From the NCBI GenBank assembly GCA_022457155.1, contig JAJGOT010000163.1:392001-456000 (forward strand): a stretch of DNA of 64,000 nucleotides. Reading direction: 5' to 3'. Under the pieces are notes generated by a model. That model worked only from the letters and a program-made list of their open reading frames with translations. It had not been told where the DNA came from and ran no database searches. How positions within the stretch are numbered: position 1 is the stretch's first letter; each line of letters starts with the position of its first letter. The translations under genes and the position numbers were made by a program. Origin of the DNA: Cladopsammia gracilis (taxonomy: Eukaryota > Cnidaria > Anthozoa > Scleractinia > Dendrophylliidae). Shown piece by piece: positions 10,340 through 20,788 of this stretch.

Positions 10340-11956
10340 GAACACACACTACGTTCGTGACTGGTTGAAAGAATCAATCAGACGTTTATCCAAAATGTTT
10401 TCCTCTGGTTCCCAAGTTGACTGTTTTTTTTTTTTTTGGATAACCATACCATTTAACAAGATACTCTGTTTTTCCCTTCTTTTTACGAGACTTGAGAATC
10501 TTCTCAGCATTAAACACAGTTTCGTTATCTATTGCAACTTGTTCAGGACTCGAATGTGACTGTACAGTTCGAATTTCTGATTGTGACTCAGGATGTAAAG
10601 ATGTTGAGTCCGGCGAAACTACGCTGGTATTCGCACTAGCATCAACGGAAAGCTCACGTTCAAACGAATCTTCTGGAATATCGGACTCATCAAGGTAAGG
10701 TGTAGTAGGATCATCAAACGGCGGAGGGTCAATTGGTCTTAAATTGGGATCAATAAACGGCTTCATTCTATTAGCATGCACTGCAAAAGTGACTTTCTTA
10801 TTGGTGTCTGTACGCAAACGAAAGTGAACAGGGGATGATTTCTCGACTATCCGGTATGGTCCTAACCAATTATGAAGGAGTTTCTTAGACATTCCTTTTC
10901 TGGTCCTAGGGGTATAGACCCAAACACGTTGGCCAACTTCAAAAATAGGCTCCTTTGCACTCTGATCATAATAATCTTCCATTTTCTGCTGAGCACGCTG
11001 CAAATTCTCTCTTGCTAAATTTTGCGCCAATTCTATCTTTTCAACAACACGTTTACGATGCTCGAAAACTGACGTGGTTACATCGTCAGCAACTGGGGGT
11101 AAATACTTCACATCGACGGGTAAACGAGGCTCACGGCCATAAAGAACATAAAAAGGTGAATCGCCAATTGCTTCTAAAACGGAAGTTCTGTGAGCGAACA
11201 AAATGAGTGGTATAAAATCGTCCCAGTCTTTCTGATTTTTGGCGACATACATGGAAAGAGACTGACATATGGTGGAATTAAACCTCTCCATCAAACCATC
11301 GGTTTGTGGGTGATAACTTGAAGTATTAACTTTGTGAATCTGAAAAACTTTGCAGACTTCTGCTATTATCTTTGACAAAAAGTTTGTTCTCCTGTCGGAA
11401 AGTAAAACTTTTGGAGCACCATGTCTAGCTATAATCTCATCGATCAAAAGGCGAGCAACTACGGTTGCTTCAACACTTGGAACTGGAAACGCTTCACACC
11501 AACGAGTAAGGTAGTCACTGAAAATTACTATGTACCTGTTACCTTTGTTCGATGGAGGGAAAGGCCCTAACACATCTACAGCTACCCTATCAAATGCATT
11601 CTCGACTGGAATAGGAAGTAAAGGTGCCTTCTTCGAATTTCTAGGCGACTTACGCATTGAACATTCAGTACACGACTTACACCAATGCTCGACATCTTTG
11701 AACATACCTTTCCACCAATACCTTTGCTTAACCTTATCAAATGTCTTGTGAACCCCAAAATGCGCACCTGAGAAATGGTCATGTACATTAGACAAAATTT
11801 CAAACCTTAAAGTTGCTGGTACAACAAGTTGAGAAAACGACTCGCAAGCTTTACGCTTTCGATTGCTATCTAAATGATAAAGTAAGTCGTCGTTCCCGAT
11901 ATAAAAACTACCACTTGTGAGCAAAATTTTGCGTGCAGCCCTATCATCAGATGGCA
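10340..11956 (-). pseudogene. Pol C-terminal part: integrase and chromodomain
   Basis: It resumes pol after the nested insertion with [12 protein letters not shown], a linker typical of Ty3/gypsy pol. The zinc-binding HHCC region follows ([13 protein letters not shown], then CKSCTEC), then the DDE core with [17 protein letters not shown] and [12 protein letters not shown], the GPY/F-like segment (GPYRIVEK), and a C-terminal chromodomain ([20 protein letters not shown]). In LSDRRTNF the usual second catalytic Asp-Arg-Gly context reads DRRT. The chromodomain is broken by slippage in a 14-base A-run (10424-10437 on the plus strand); its expected end is recognisable in another frame down to about 10358. 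The first 60 or so residues of the open frame upstream of 11956 come from the nested element, not from pol. Confidence 0.88.
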
Positions 11957-12208
11957 AATTCCATTTCTCTTGTAGCGTATTATGAATGCAATGAATAAGT
12001 AGCGGAAAGAGAAATGATTTCCTTATGGACGAGGGAGGTCCTGGGTTTTGGTATTCAAATATATGATAATTAGGTTGTTTAAAAGTAATGTGTAACGGAT
12101 ATTTAGCCATTGTGGTTCTGGCACCTTTGTGTCGATTCTTCAACGTAATCGAGCTTTAAACTTTCGGATGGTTGTTGTCATTCTACTTTAAATATGCCTA
12201 GAAACACA
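11957..12208 (+). repeat. Split direct repeat A1
   Basis: About 250 bp matching 17173-17425 with only a few differences. It runs into the first codons of the gag-like ORF, where the copies diverge, and probably holds the promoter. Confidence 0.9.
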
Positions 12209-13145
12209 TCCGAAGTAACTGCATCTCATGCTTCAACGTCTCGAGGACCCGTCACTCGTTCCAGAATGCGTTCTAGTCTAAGACATTCGATCAATAATGG
12301 CCGCAGCTTCGAGCACTGTTTCAGCGAATTTCCGGACGTCTTCGACGATGAGCGGGATCAGCCGAGTTTAGCGCCTGTTTTACTTGCTTCCGAGGAGTTC
12401 GACCACTCTGGAGTTTCAAATGTCGAGATTGCTGCGGATAGTGGAGACGATAGCGAAGTCCTGGTTGGAAGAACTTCTCGTAAATGTTCGGATGAGTCGC
12501 CGCCATCTTGGGCGAAATAACTTATTGCCACTCAACAGCAAGCGATCGCCCACAGCACAAAGGAACTGGGACAGCTTCGCATGGAACTGCGAGCGCTCAA
12601 GCGGAAGAGAGTAATTGACGATGACGATTTTGAGTGGAAACGTAAGGGAACTAAGAAGCAATATGACTTTAACTGCTCTGTGGAGGTGAAATTGAGCGAC
12701 ATTGCCGTCTCGAACACATTGTTGGAAGCTCGTACACTGGCTGAGAAAGGTTTGTTACTTGTAAAGGAGAGAAATAAATTAATTAGGATGGCGGATAAGC
12801 ATGGCTGGGAAACCGTAAATCAGTATGTTGCGGATCCGATCGCCGACAATGACCAGGATGACAAACGCCTTCGCAAAGCGATCAAAGAAGCCACGAAGGT
12901 CAAGGAGAAGTCCAAATCGGAGAGAGAGCAAGCCAAGTCTCGCCGCACTGCTCGTGCTAGATTTTTTACGGCTAATTCTACCAGGGTCGCTCCCACTTCG
13001 CAGGTTTTGCCCGTGTCTTCTACCTCCTCGGACCGGCGTGTGGTTGTGCCAAATGCGGACAGGAAATTTTCGATTCCGCGTTGCTTCCGGTGCGCAAACC
13101 AGGACATGTTGAACGAGATTGCGTGACTCAGTTGTCAACTAACAG
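12194..13145 (+). pseudogene. Gag-like ORF1 of the YR retrotransposon
   Basis: The frame opens at the ATG 12194, is stopped by TAA at 12518, and reopens in the same frame to 13126. The second half has a basic, coiled-coil-like region (KEKSKSEREQAKSRR) and ends in a CCHC zinc knuckle whose first CFRC pair is in frame, while the remaining H and C lie in another frame after a one-base slip near 13092. Nucleic-acid-binding Gag is the likely role. No homology beyond the knuckle was recognised. Confidence 0.65.
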
Positions 13146-13279
13146 GTGATTCGAGCAGGGCAAGTCCTGCGAAATTGATTCTGATGTTCTAATTATTGAT
13201 CCCGACCTTGCTGTTGCCTGTGAATTTGAAGAGGATGTTCCAACAGGCCTTGTAAGGGGTCGTCTGCGTAAACACTTAT

Positions 13280-15205
13280 CATTTTGGGCCTCAATTGGGG
13301 CTTCCCGTATGATATTGGATGTTATCAGGGACGGTTATTATTTACCTCTGACTTCAGAGCCGAAAAATGTTTCTCTTCCAAATCATCGGAGTGCAGTGGA
13401 TCATGCTTCGTTTGTGCGGCGTGTAATTGTGGAGCTTATTCAAGCGGGTTCTGTTATTGAAGTACGGGCTGTGGATTTGGCTGTTTTAATTGTAGTACAC
13501 TAGGAGTTGTGCCTAATAAGAACGCCAAGCTGCGTTTAATTCTGGATCTCAGATACTTGAACTCACATCTTCATGTCGAGAAATTTAAGTACGAGGATCT
13601 CCGGGACTTATGTCAACTTGTCAGCATGGGTGATTGGTTCTTCACCTTCGATTTAAAGAATGGTTACTATCACGTCGATGTTGGAGGGGAACACAGGAAA
13701 TACCTAGGTTTCTGCTTTGACTTTTCGGACGTTCCGAAGTACTTTGTATTTACATCTCTTCCATTTGGTTTAGCGACCGTGCCTTTTATATTTACGAAAG
13801 TTCTTCGGCCTCTAGCCAAACATTGGAGAGGTGGGGGCAAGCGCACATTGTTATATTTGGATGATGGCTTTGGCGTTTCTTCCTCAGTTTCCACTTGCGG
13901 TGAACTGGCATTTTCAGTACGACAGGACTTGAATGACTGTGGTCTTCTCATTAATGAGGAGAAAAGTGATTTTATACCCCTCGTCAAGTTGGAGAGTTTT
14001 TGGGTTATGTCATCCATTTACAGCAAGGTTTATTTCTTGTACCACAGAAGAAAGTGGATGCCTTACTGGACCTCTTGTTCCATATTCTGAGTTCACAACA
14101 GAGGATTTCTGCTCGTATGGTCGCCCGGGTTACTGGACTTATTATTTCAATGGGGCTTGCCTTGGGGCCAGTGTCGCGGTTGTTTACGAGGCATCTTTAT
14201 ATGGCACAGAACAGTGTGAATTATTTAAGTGAAGTCATTACTCTTTCTTCGGAAGCCCATGATGAACTCCAGTTTTGGATTAGCAACTTTTCGGAGGTCG
14301 TTGGCCAGCTTATTTGGCATATGTCCCCTCGCATTGACGTTATCACGTATTCGGATACTAGCAGCTATGGCTGGGGTGGCTACGTAGTGCAGCTTGGTGA
14401 TGTCACTTCCCGTGGTGCGTGGAACGAGACGGACCGTTTGCAAAGTTCAACTTATCGAGAGTTAAAGGCTGCGAGGCTTGTTTCGGAGTCATTTGCATCC
14501 TATCTATCTAATAAGAAGTGCAAGCATAGATCTGACAATCAGAGTACTGTTTCCGTCATGTGTTTGAGCAGCAACAAGGAGCTGTTGCAAAAGGAAGCTG
14601 TCAGGATCTATGCAATTTGTCGCCAACATGGTATCAGACTCTATCCCGAATGGATTCCGCGTCATTCGAATTCAAAGGCTGACTATTGGTCGAGAGTGGT
14701 GGAAACGGACGATTGGATGTTAAATCCCTTACATTTTCGGGAGCTGGACTTAATGTGGGGCCCCCATACGGTGGACCGCTTTGCTAGCTATCGCTCCAAA
14801 CAGCTTCCTCGTTTTTGCTCTAGATGGCTGTGTCACCTGGATGCGAGTGCGTCGATGCCTTCACCTGCACCTTTGACGGGGAGAACAATTGGCTAGTCCC
14901 TCCTATAATTCTCATCCCCAGAGTGCTCAATCCCATGACTCATTGCCACGAAGTTGGAACAATGATTATCCCGTTTTGGCCTTCGGCGCCCTGGTGGCCA
15001 CTGTTTTTCAGCGACGGTGGTGCTGCTAACAGTTTTATTAAGGACGTCAAGGATATTCCATTGCATTCGGAGACGTTCCTTCCAGGTTCAGCCGATCGAC
15101 TTGTTTGGCCATGGAACCCCGAACTGCAGGATTTTGGCCTTACGAATTGTCTGCTGTTAGCTTGTGGATCTCGTGTTTGTGGCGCTCCAGATCTTAAAAG
15201 CCTAT
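13280..15205 (+). pseudogene. Reverse transcriptase and RNase H of the YR retrotransposon
   Basis: Three frames are joined by shifts near 13500, 14000-14090 and 14830-14900. RT motifs: LRLILDLRYLN, FDLKNGYYHVDV (near 13650), SLPFGLA and the catalytic YLDDG at 13853-13867. RNase H follows: YSDTSSYGWGG (near 14345), YRELKAA, SDNQSTV and PRHSNSKADYWSR. Then comes the connector common in DIRS-like elements (NNWLVPP, IPRVL, PFWPSAPWWPLFF, near 14885-15010). The domain order and the DLKNGYYH and WP motifs separate it from the surrounding gypsy RT. Not functional as it stands. Confidence 0.85.
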
Positions 15206-16015
15206 GAAAGCCATGGTTCTTAAACGTCCACGCAGTTCTGACTGGACTCAAGTTAGCTCTGGTTTACTTATCGTTCGCCCTGTGCATTGCGGCGTAGTAC
15301 GTGTGGCCCGTGATGGACCCTATGTCACGATTCTTGTCGGTGGCTGGTATGCGTTTGGCTGGCTGTTGAGTTGACGTTCCCTCATTTACCGGATCATCGG
15401 GACCAATCAGAGAAACAATTCTGAGTTTGCCTCACTTGATAGGGGCGTGACTGCTACTCTCTATGTTTGTTGTGTTAGTATTAGAGATTTCACCCACTCG
15501 ACAGTGGAGGCAGGTGTTGCTATTATTCAGTAGGTATTTATCAGGAAACGTGTTGTCCCCCTTGCATCGGGGGCAAGTGGTTGTTGTTGGATCAGTTATC
15601 CTTTGCGACTCGAGCTCCCCACTCGATAGTGGAGGCCTATGGCGGCTATTGCTTGCTATTGATGGTTTCAGGAACGGTCTGGTCATACATCGTGGCTCGA
15701 AGTTCCCCACTCGATAGTGGAGGCCTATGACGGCTATTGCTTGCTATTGATGGTTTCATGGACGCCCTGGTCATACATCGAGGATCGAGGTTCCCCACTC
15801 GATAGTGGAGGCCATTTTGGCTTTGCCCTGTATGGTTGTTATTCTCATTTATGTTGCTAGGACGCCTCGTTTGCCCTGTATGGTTGTTATTCTCATTTAT
15901 GTTGCTAGGACGCCTCGCTTTTCGTACTCACTGCGAGTGTATCAGTTATCATGGAATTACGTGCGATTTCGTACCTGATTTGATTTTGTTGCCCCGTCTA
16001 TTTCAAGTATAGCTG
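15206..16015. repeat. Internal tandem repeats of the YR retrotransposon
   Basis: No ORF is supported. CCACTCGATAGTGGAGGCC recurs near 15616, 15707 and 15794, inside units of about 90 bp that also share TATTGCTTGCTATTGATGG; a variant occurs near 15495. A second unit of about 48 bp (TTGCCCTGTATGGTTGTTA...) is duplicated at 15821-15917. Confidence 0.8.
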
Positions 16016-16139
16016 GTGATGCTCCAACCCCTGACTTATGGTACTTCGTTGTTCCTTAGGTTCACATGTGCTCATGTCGGCGCCTTGGAGGAATCTGTAC
16101 AGCATCGCGGATCCTTACCTCAATTGACTGGCTGGGGCC

Positions 16140-17062
16140 TTGCCGCACATCGTTCTTCACGACCGCGCCACTTCAACGGTGATAAAATATCGTCGAGAGT
16201 TGAAGCGGTGGTGTGCGTGGGCTACACGCTTCGGTTGCACGACCTTCCCAGCAAATGGCTTTCATGTCGCCTTGCATCTGTCCGACATTCTGGGAAAATC
16301 ACGCACGCCCAGTCCTGTAGTTGCAGCTCTTTATGGAGTATCATGGGCCCAAAAGAAAGCCATATTGATGGATCCGGCGTCTCACCCTTTGGTTGTGCAA
16401 GTCGTCGATTCGGCTAAGCGTCTGTTGGCACGTCCTGTGGCTAAGAAAAGACCGCTTACCCCTGTTAACGTTAGGGATATTGTGGACAAGTTTGCTCAAT
16501 CGGGTTGCCTACTGTCCGACCTTCAGACTGTTGCGTAAATTGTCGTTGGCTTTTGTGGGTTCCTGAGATGGAGCGATCTTAGTGAGATTTACGTCGATAA
16601 TCTGACCATCTTCCCTACTCACATGTCAATTTTTCTAGAGAAACGTAATAACGACCAGTTCCACCAGGGTCAGAATATTTTTATTGCCCGCTCTGGCCTT
16701 CGCACTTGTTCAGTTGGCTTGACCGGAGTCTGTTGGAGCGTTCTGCATTGTCCGCTGGTCCGCTGTTCCGTGTTATTCAAGGCTCAGGTTCCCGCCAATT
16801 TTGCAGGGATAGCAAGCTATCCTACCACAAACCTAGGACGCAAGTTGTTGCCGCATTTGCAGCCATTGGGTTGGACCCCGAATACTATGGCTTACACAGC
16901 TTAAGATCTGGTGGCGCTTCTGTGGCTTCGGAACGTGGCATATCAGACCGTCTCATCTCTGCGCATGGAGGATGGAGATCCAACGCATCGAGGAACCGAT
17001 ATATCAGGGACCGCAGGGAGACTCTTCTGTCAGTATCCAAGGCCCTCAAAGTTTTACTCTAG
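16140..17062 (+). pseudogene. Tyrosine recombinase of the YR retrotransposon
   Basis: The core-binding part is at 16140-16538 (TVIKYRRELKRW, TPVNVRDIV). After an in-frame stop the catalytic domain shows box A (FVGFLRWSDL, Arg near 16563), then in a second frame the HSLR motif (GLHSLRSGGAS near 16890) and the nucleophile region GGWRSNASRNRYIRD, with Tyr near 17000. The R-H-R-Y set is therefore recognisable although the frame is broken. It would integrate the circular cDNA in place of a DDE integrase. Confidence 0.85.
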
Positions 17063-17092
17063 CTTTCTTTTGAACTATGATTTCGCCTTGTG

Positions 17093-17174
17093 TGGACGAT
17101 TTTGGGGCCAGAACCCAACCACCGCAATGTGCTGCTGTTGTTTGCTGTTCCAAGTTTCCGAGGACATTAAGGAA
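17093..17174 (+). repeat. Split direct repeat B1
   Basis: 82 bp starting TGGACGATTTTGGGGCC, identical or nearly so to 17497-17578 and directly followed by repeat A2. Confidence 0.9.
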
Positions 17175-17425
17175 TTCCATTTCTCTTGTAGCGTATTATG
17201 AATGCAATGAATAAGTAGCGGAAAGAGAAATGATTTCCTTATGGACGAGGGAGGTCCTGGGTTTTAATATTCAAATATATGATAATTAGGTTGTTTAAAA
17301 GTAATGTGTAACGGATATTTAGCCATTGTGGTTCTGGCACCTTTGTGTCGATTCTTCAACGTAATCGAGCTTTAAACTTTTGGATGGTTGTTTTCATTCT
17401 ACTTTTGAATATGCCCAGAAACTCC
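17173..17425 (+). repeat. Split direct repeat A2
   Basis: Copy of A1 (11957-12208). It starts where B1 ends and loses similarity after AATATGCCCAGAAAC. Confidence 0.9.
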
Positions 17426-17496
17426 TCATGAAGCGGATATGTACATGTGTATAGCCGTACTGTATTATACTAGGGTTTGTTATGTTTGTTAATAAA

Positions 17497-17578
17497 TGGA
17501 CGATTTTGGGGCCAGAACCCAACCACCGCAATGTGCTGCTGTTGTTTGCTGTTCCAAGTTTCCGAGGACATTAAGGAA
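17497..17578 (+). repeat. Split direct repeat B2, right end of the YR element
   Basis: Copy of B1; gypsy pol sequence resumes directly after it on the minus strand. Confidence 0.9.
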
Positions 17579-18728
17579 CCATCATTTTCTAGAAAGTCAA
17601 TAATCTCACTTAACTCAAAATCACGCCTCTGCAGTTCTCGAGTTTTCGTAAGTTGTGGCTCCTCCTTCTGGAGTGAACTCAATTTACAAGACTCGTATGG
17701 ACGCCTAGATAAGCTATCTGCATTACCATGCATCTTCCCAGAACGGTGAATTATATCAAAATCATACTGCTGTAAAAGCAAAGACCATCTAGCAAGACGG
17801 CCCGATGCGTCCCTGACATTCATCAACCAACGAAGTGAGCTATGATCAGTTACTACAGTAAATTTACGATCATGTAAATAAGGTTGAAATTTCTTGATTC
17901 CTTCAACTAATGCGAGTGCCTCTCTTTCAGTGGTACTATAGTTCTACTCTGCGCGATTGAGGCCACGACCGTTGTACGCAATGACTACTTCTTTTTCGTC
18001 CTGAACTTGACCTAAAGTAAAACCAATACCTGTTGCACTGGCGTCAACAAACAATAGAAAGGGCTCTTTAAAGTTAGGATACGCCAAAATAGGAGCGGAA
18101 ACAAAAGCTCGCTTCAACTTGTCAAATGCTTCTGAACAAGCATCCGTCCAACAAAAATTAACACCTTTCTTGGTCAGTGCATTCAAAGGACTAGCAATAT
18201 GCGAAAAACCTCTAACAAAACGCCTATAATAATTTGCAAGCCCCAAGAAATTTCTTAGTTCCTTTAAATTTGTGGGGGTTGGGAATTCTTGAACAACTCG
18301 TATCTTGTCTGGGTTGGGACTTACGCCTTCTGGGGTAACTACGTGGCCAAGGTATTCTATCTTCTGCTTTGCAAAATTGCACTTCTTCGGATTCAATTTG
18401 ACATTAGCCTGTCGAAGCCTTCTAAACGCTTCCTCGAGGTGGGACAAATGTTCCTCAATTGACTTAGAAAATATAATCACATCGTCTATATAAATCAAAG
18501 CAAAACGATATTCTAGACCTCTTAGAATATGACCCATAAGTCTTTGAAAACTTGCACCTGAATTAGTAAGACCGAAAGGCATAACCAAAAATTCGTAAAG
18601 ACCATTATGCGTAACAAATGCTGTTTTTTCACGAGCTGAAGGGTGGAGTTCGATTTGCCAATAACCACTTTTTAAATCCAAAGTTGTGAAAAATTGGGTA
18701 CCACATAACGAATCTAATGTTTCCGATA
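17579..18728 (-). pseudogene. Pol middle part: RT C-terminal half and RNase H
   Basis: After a frameshift near 18728 the RT continues with TLDLKSGYWQIELHPSA, FGLTNSGASFQRLM and the catalytic YIDDV (near 18490). The RNase H region FLLFVDASATGIGFTLGQ follows. A TAG at 17944-17946 interrupts the NYSTTEREALA segment, and the same frame resumes with SLRWLMNVRDASGRLARW and HRSGKMHGNADSLSR. Similarity ends at 17579, where the YR element begins. Ty3/gypsy assignment is firm from motif order. The two lesions make this copy inactive. Confidence 0.92.
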
Positions 18729-20756
18729 CTAAGGCATAGGAAAGCTATCCTTTTCCGTGATTTTATTAATTCTTCGAAAATCAATACAAAATCTCATTGA
18801 GCCATTTTTCTTCTTGACTAAAACAACAGGGGAAGACCATGCACTAACAGATTCTTGAATAATTCCACGTTCAAGCATGTCGTCTACCTGCCGATCAATT
18901 TCTTGTTTGCTTTCGGGTGAGGTACGATAAGGCCTCTGCTTAATCGGAGCAACATCTCCTGTATCGATCACATGCTGCACTAACAATGTTCTACCTAATT
19001 CAGCATCAGATAAAGCGAACACATCACGGTATTTGTGAAACAGATTTTTAAACTTAATTCTGTCATCATCAGAAAGAACACTGTCTGACAAATCAGGCAA
19101 CTCAGAATAATCATGCTGGTCGAGCTGACTATCGGCAAAACCTGGAGAAGGAGTTTTATCTATTTGTTCGGACGCGTTAAGCTCAAAGGCTGCTATGTTT
19201 TGATCCACCTCTTCAAAACTAGCCAATTTTGTCCTGCGGTAAATTTTAACTGGCTCGGAGGAAGGATTAACCATCCTTACAGGGATTGTCCCATCCTCTG
19301 CGACTTTAACAAGCTCTGCAGCTCCAAAAACAGAATAGCGGTGGGACAGGTCTGACCTTGGTGCAATGATACCATTAATTCCAACTTCACTTGGCAACGA
19401 ATTCAATTTCCCTGACACCAAGATTTCTGATTGAGGTGGAATAACAAAAGTACGTGAGGCATGCACCGAAGAAATAAATTTTTCACTTGAATCCTCGCTA
19501 ACTTCAAAAGAACTTTTCGAATGGTCATCACTAAAGGGTAACGGGTCTGCCTCAGGGGAAAAATTAACCACTCCATTCTCAAAATCTATTTTAAAACAAA
19601 ATTTCTGGAGAAAATCTCTTCCAAGAATCACGTCATAAGCTAAATCTTGAATCACGTGGGCTTCGAAAGGAAAGACTTGAGAATCAATAACAAATTTCAC
19701 TGGCGACTTTCCAAAAGTAGCTAAGCGACACCCATTCACGGAAGTCACACCTTCTGGACTAGTAGGAATATCCAAACTTGGATAAGCGTGACTCAAATAA
19801 GTATGCCACACTTCAGCACTTATTGCCGTGACAGCAGCTCCTGAATCTAATAAACAATAAAAATCATGACCCTCTATGCTAACCGTTAAAGAAGAAGTAC
19901 CGGTCATAAAAGGAACGCAAATACTATTGACCGATTCAAGCTTTGATCCAGCGCGATAACCTGGAGTATATTCTGCAAAGGAACTCGGCGAAGATGAACT
20001 AGCGTTACCTCCGGTTTCTGTTCCTGCTGCACTACAAACATTGTTTACATTATCATGAACTGAAGAAATCGGTGACCCTTGTCCAATGTTTTCTCTATTA
20101 TGGGTTGAAGGCACGTTAACGTCACTAATTTTATTAAGCACAACATCGCTGGACATAACATCCGTTACGACAACATCATCAAAATCTAAGACATCACGAA
20201 CACCGGTATCGATTTTTTTAAAGACCGACTTATTTCCTTCGGCCACAACAAACTTAAAATTCATGGGGTTTTCTTCCTTTGAGTCCCCAGAAAAATACAT
20301 GGGAGATTTATTTTCAGCAGACGAAACAGGACAACTTGGCGAGCTAGCGCCGGAATAAAAACACTCCCTTTTGTTTTGAAAACTCGGTGGTTGATTAACT
20401 ACATTGACAATGCTCGTTATAACTCCTTCAAACAACTCAAGTAGCTTAATAATAATAGCGAAAACAATAGTTAAAATAACCATAATATTGCTCTCAAGAC
20501 AAGTGCTTTGTTTTGCTGACACACGCTCTTGACTTAACCTACGAGACATAAACACTTCAGGGGATTTGGCAAATTGTTTTGGCTGCATTGGTGAAACTTG
20601 AACACTATCCTTACTAATAACATCTTTGTCTAAATCACTTTTCGCGACTGATGAATTCTCGACAGGACGCGCTTCACTGAAAGCAAATTTATCAGCTTTG
20701 CACGTTTCTGTCGGTAAATTCTGATTTTGTTTTACAATTTTGGAAGCCCCCATCAC
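18729..20756 (-). pseudogene. Pol N-terminal part: hydrophobic leader, aspartic protease, RT start
   Basis: Starts around the ATG at 20753-20751, in a different frame from gag; the pol frame is open back to about 20801 and so overlaps the gag end by about a dozen bases, which would allow a -1 shift. About 290 residues precede the protease, including a strongly hydrophobic run (MVILTIVFAIIIKLLELF, residues about 92-109) unusual for pol. The retropepsin motif is LLDSGAAVTAIS, with ILGRDFL downstream. The linker region (IAPRSDL, PVRMVNPSSEPV) and the RT start (YRTSPESKQEID, VLVKKKNGSMRFCIDFRRIN) follow. The frame stops at 18729, where a small indel separates it from the rest of RT. Confidence 0.88.
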
Positions 20757-20788
20757 GGGTTCATTTTGCAGCGAGACAGGGGCTCTAT

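Larger units (their letters stand above)
11957..17578 (+). mobile_element. Tyrosine-recombinase (DIRS-order, PAT/Ngaro-type) retrotransposon nested in pol
   Basis: This plus-strand element splits the gypsy pol gene between RNase H and integrase. Its ends form split direct repeats: A1 at 11957-12208 recurs as A2 at 17173-17425, and B1 at 17093-17174 recurs as B2 at 17497-17578, in the order A1 - genes - B1 - A2 - B2. The genes are a gag-like ORF with a broken zinc knuckle, RT plus RNase H, a WP-rich connector and a tyrosine recombinase. There is no integrase and no clear target duplication, as expected for this order. Every ORF carries stops or frameshifts. No methyltransferase domain was recognised, which leaves PAT or Ngaro affiliation open. 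Confidence 0.88.
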
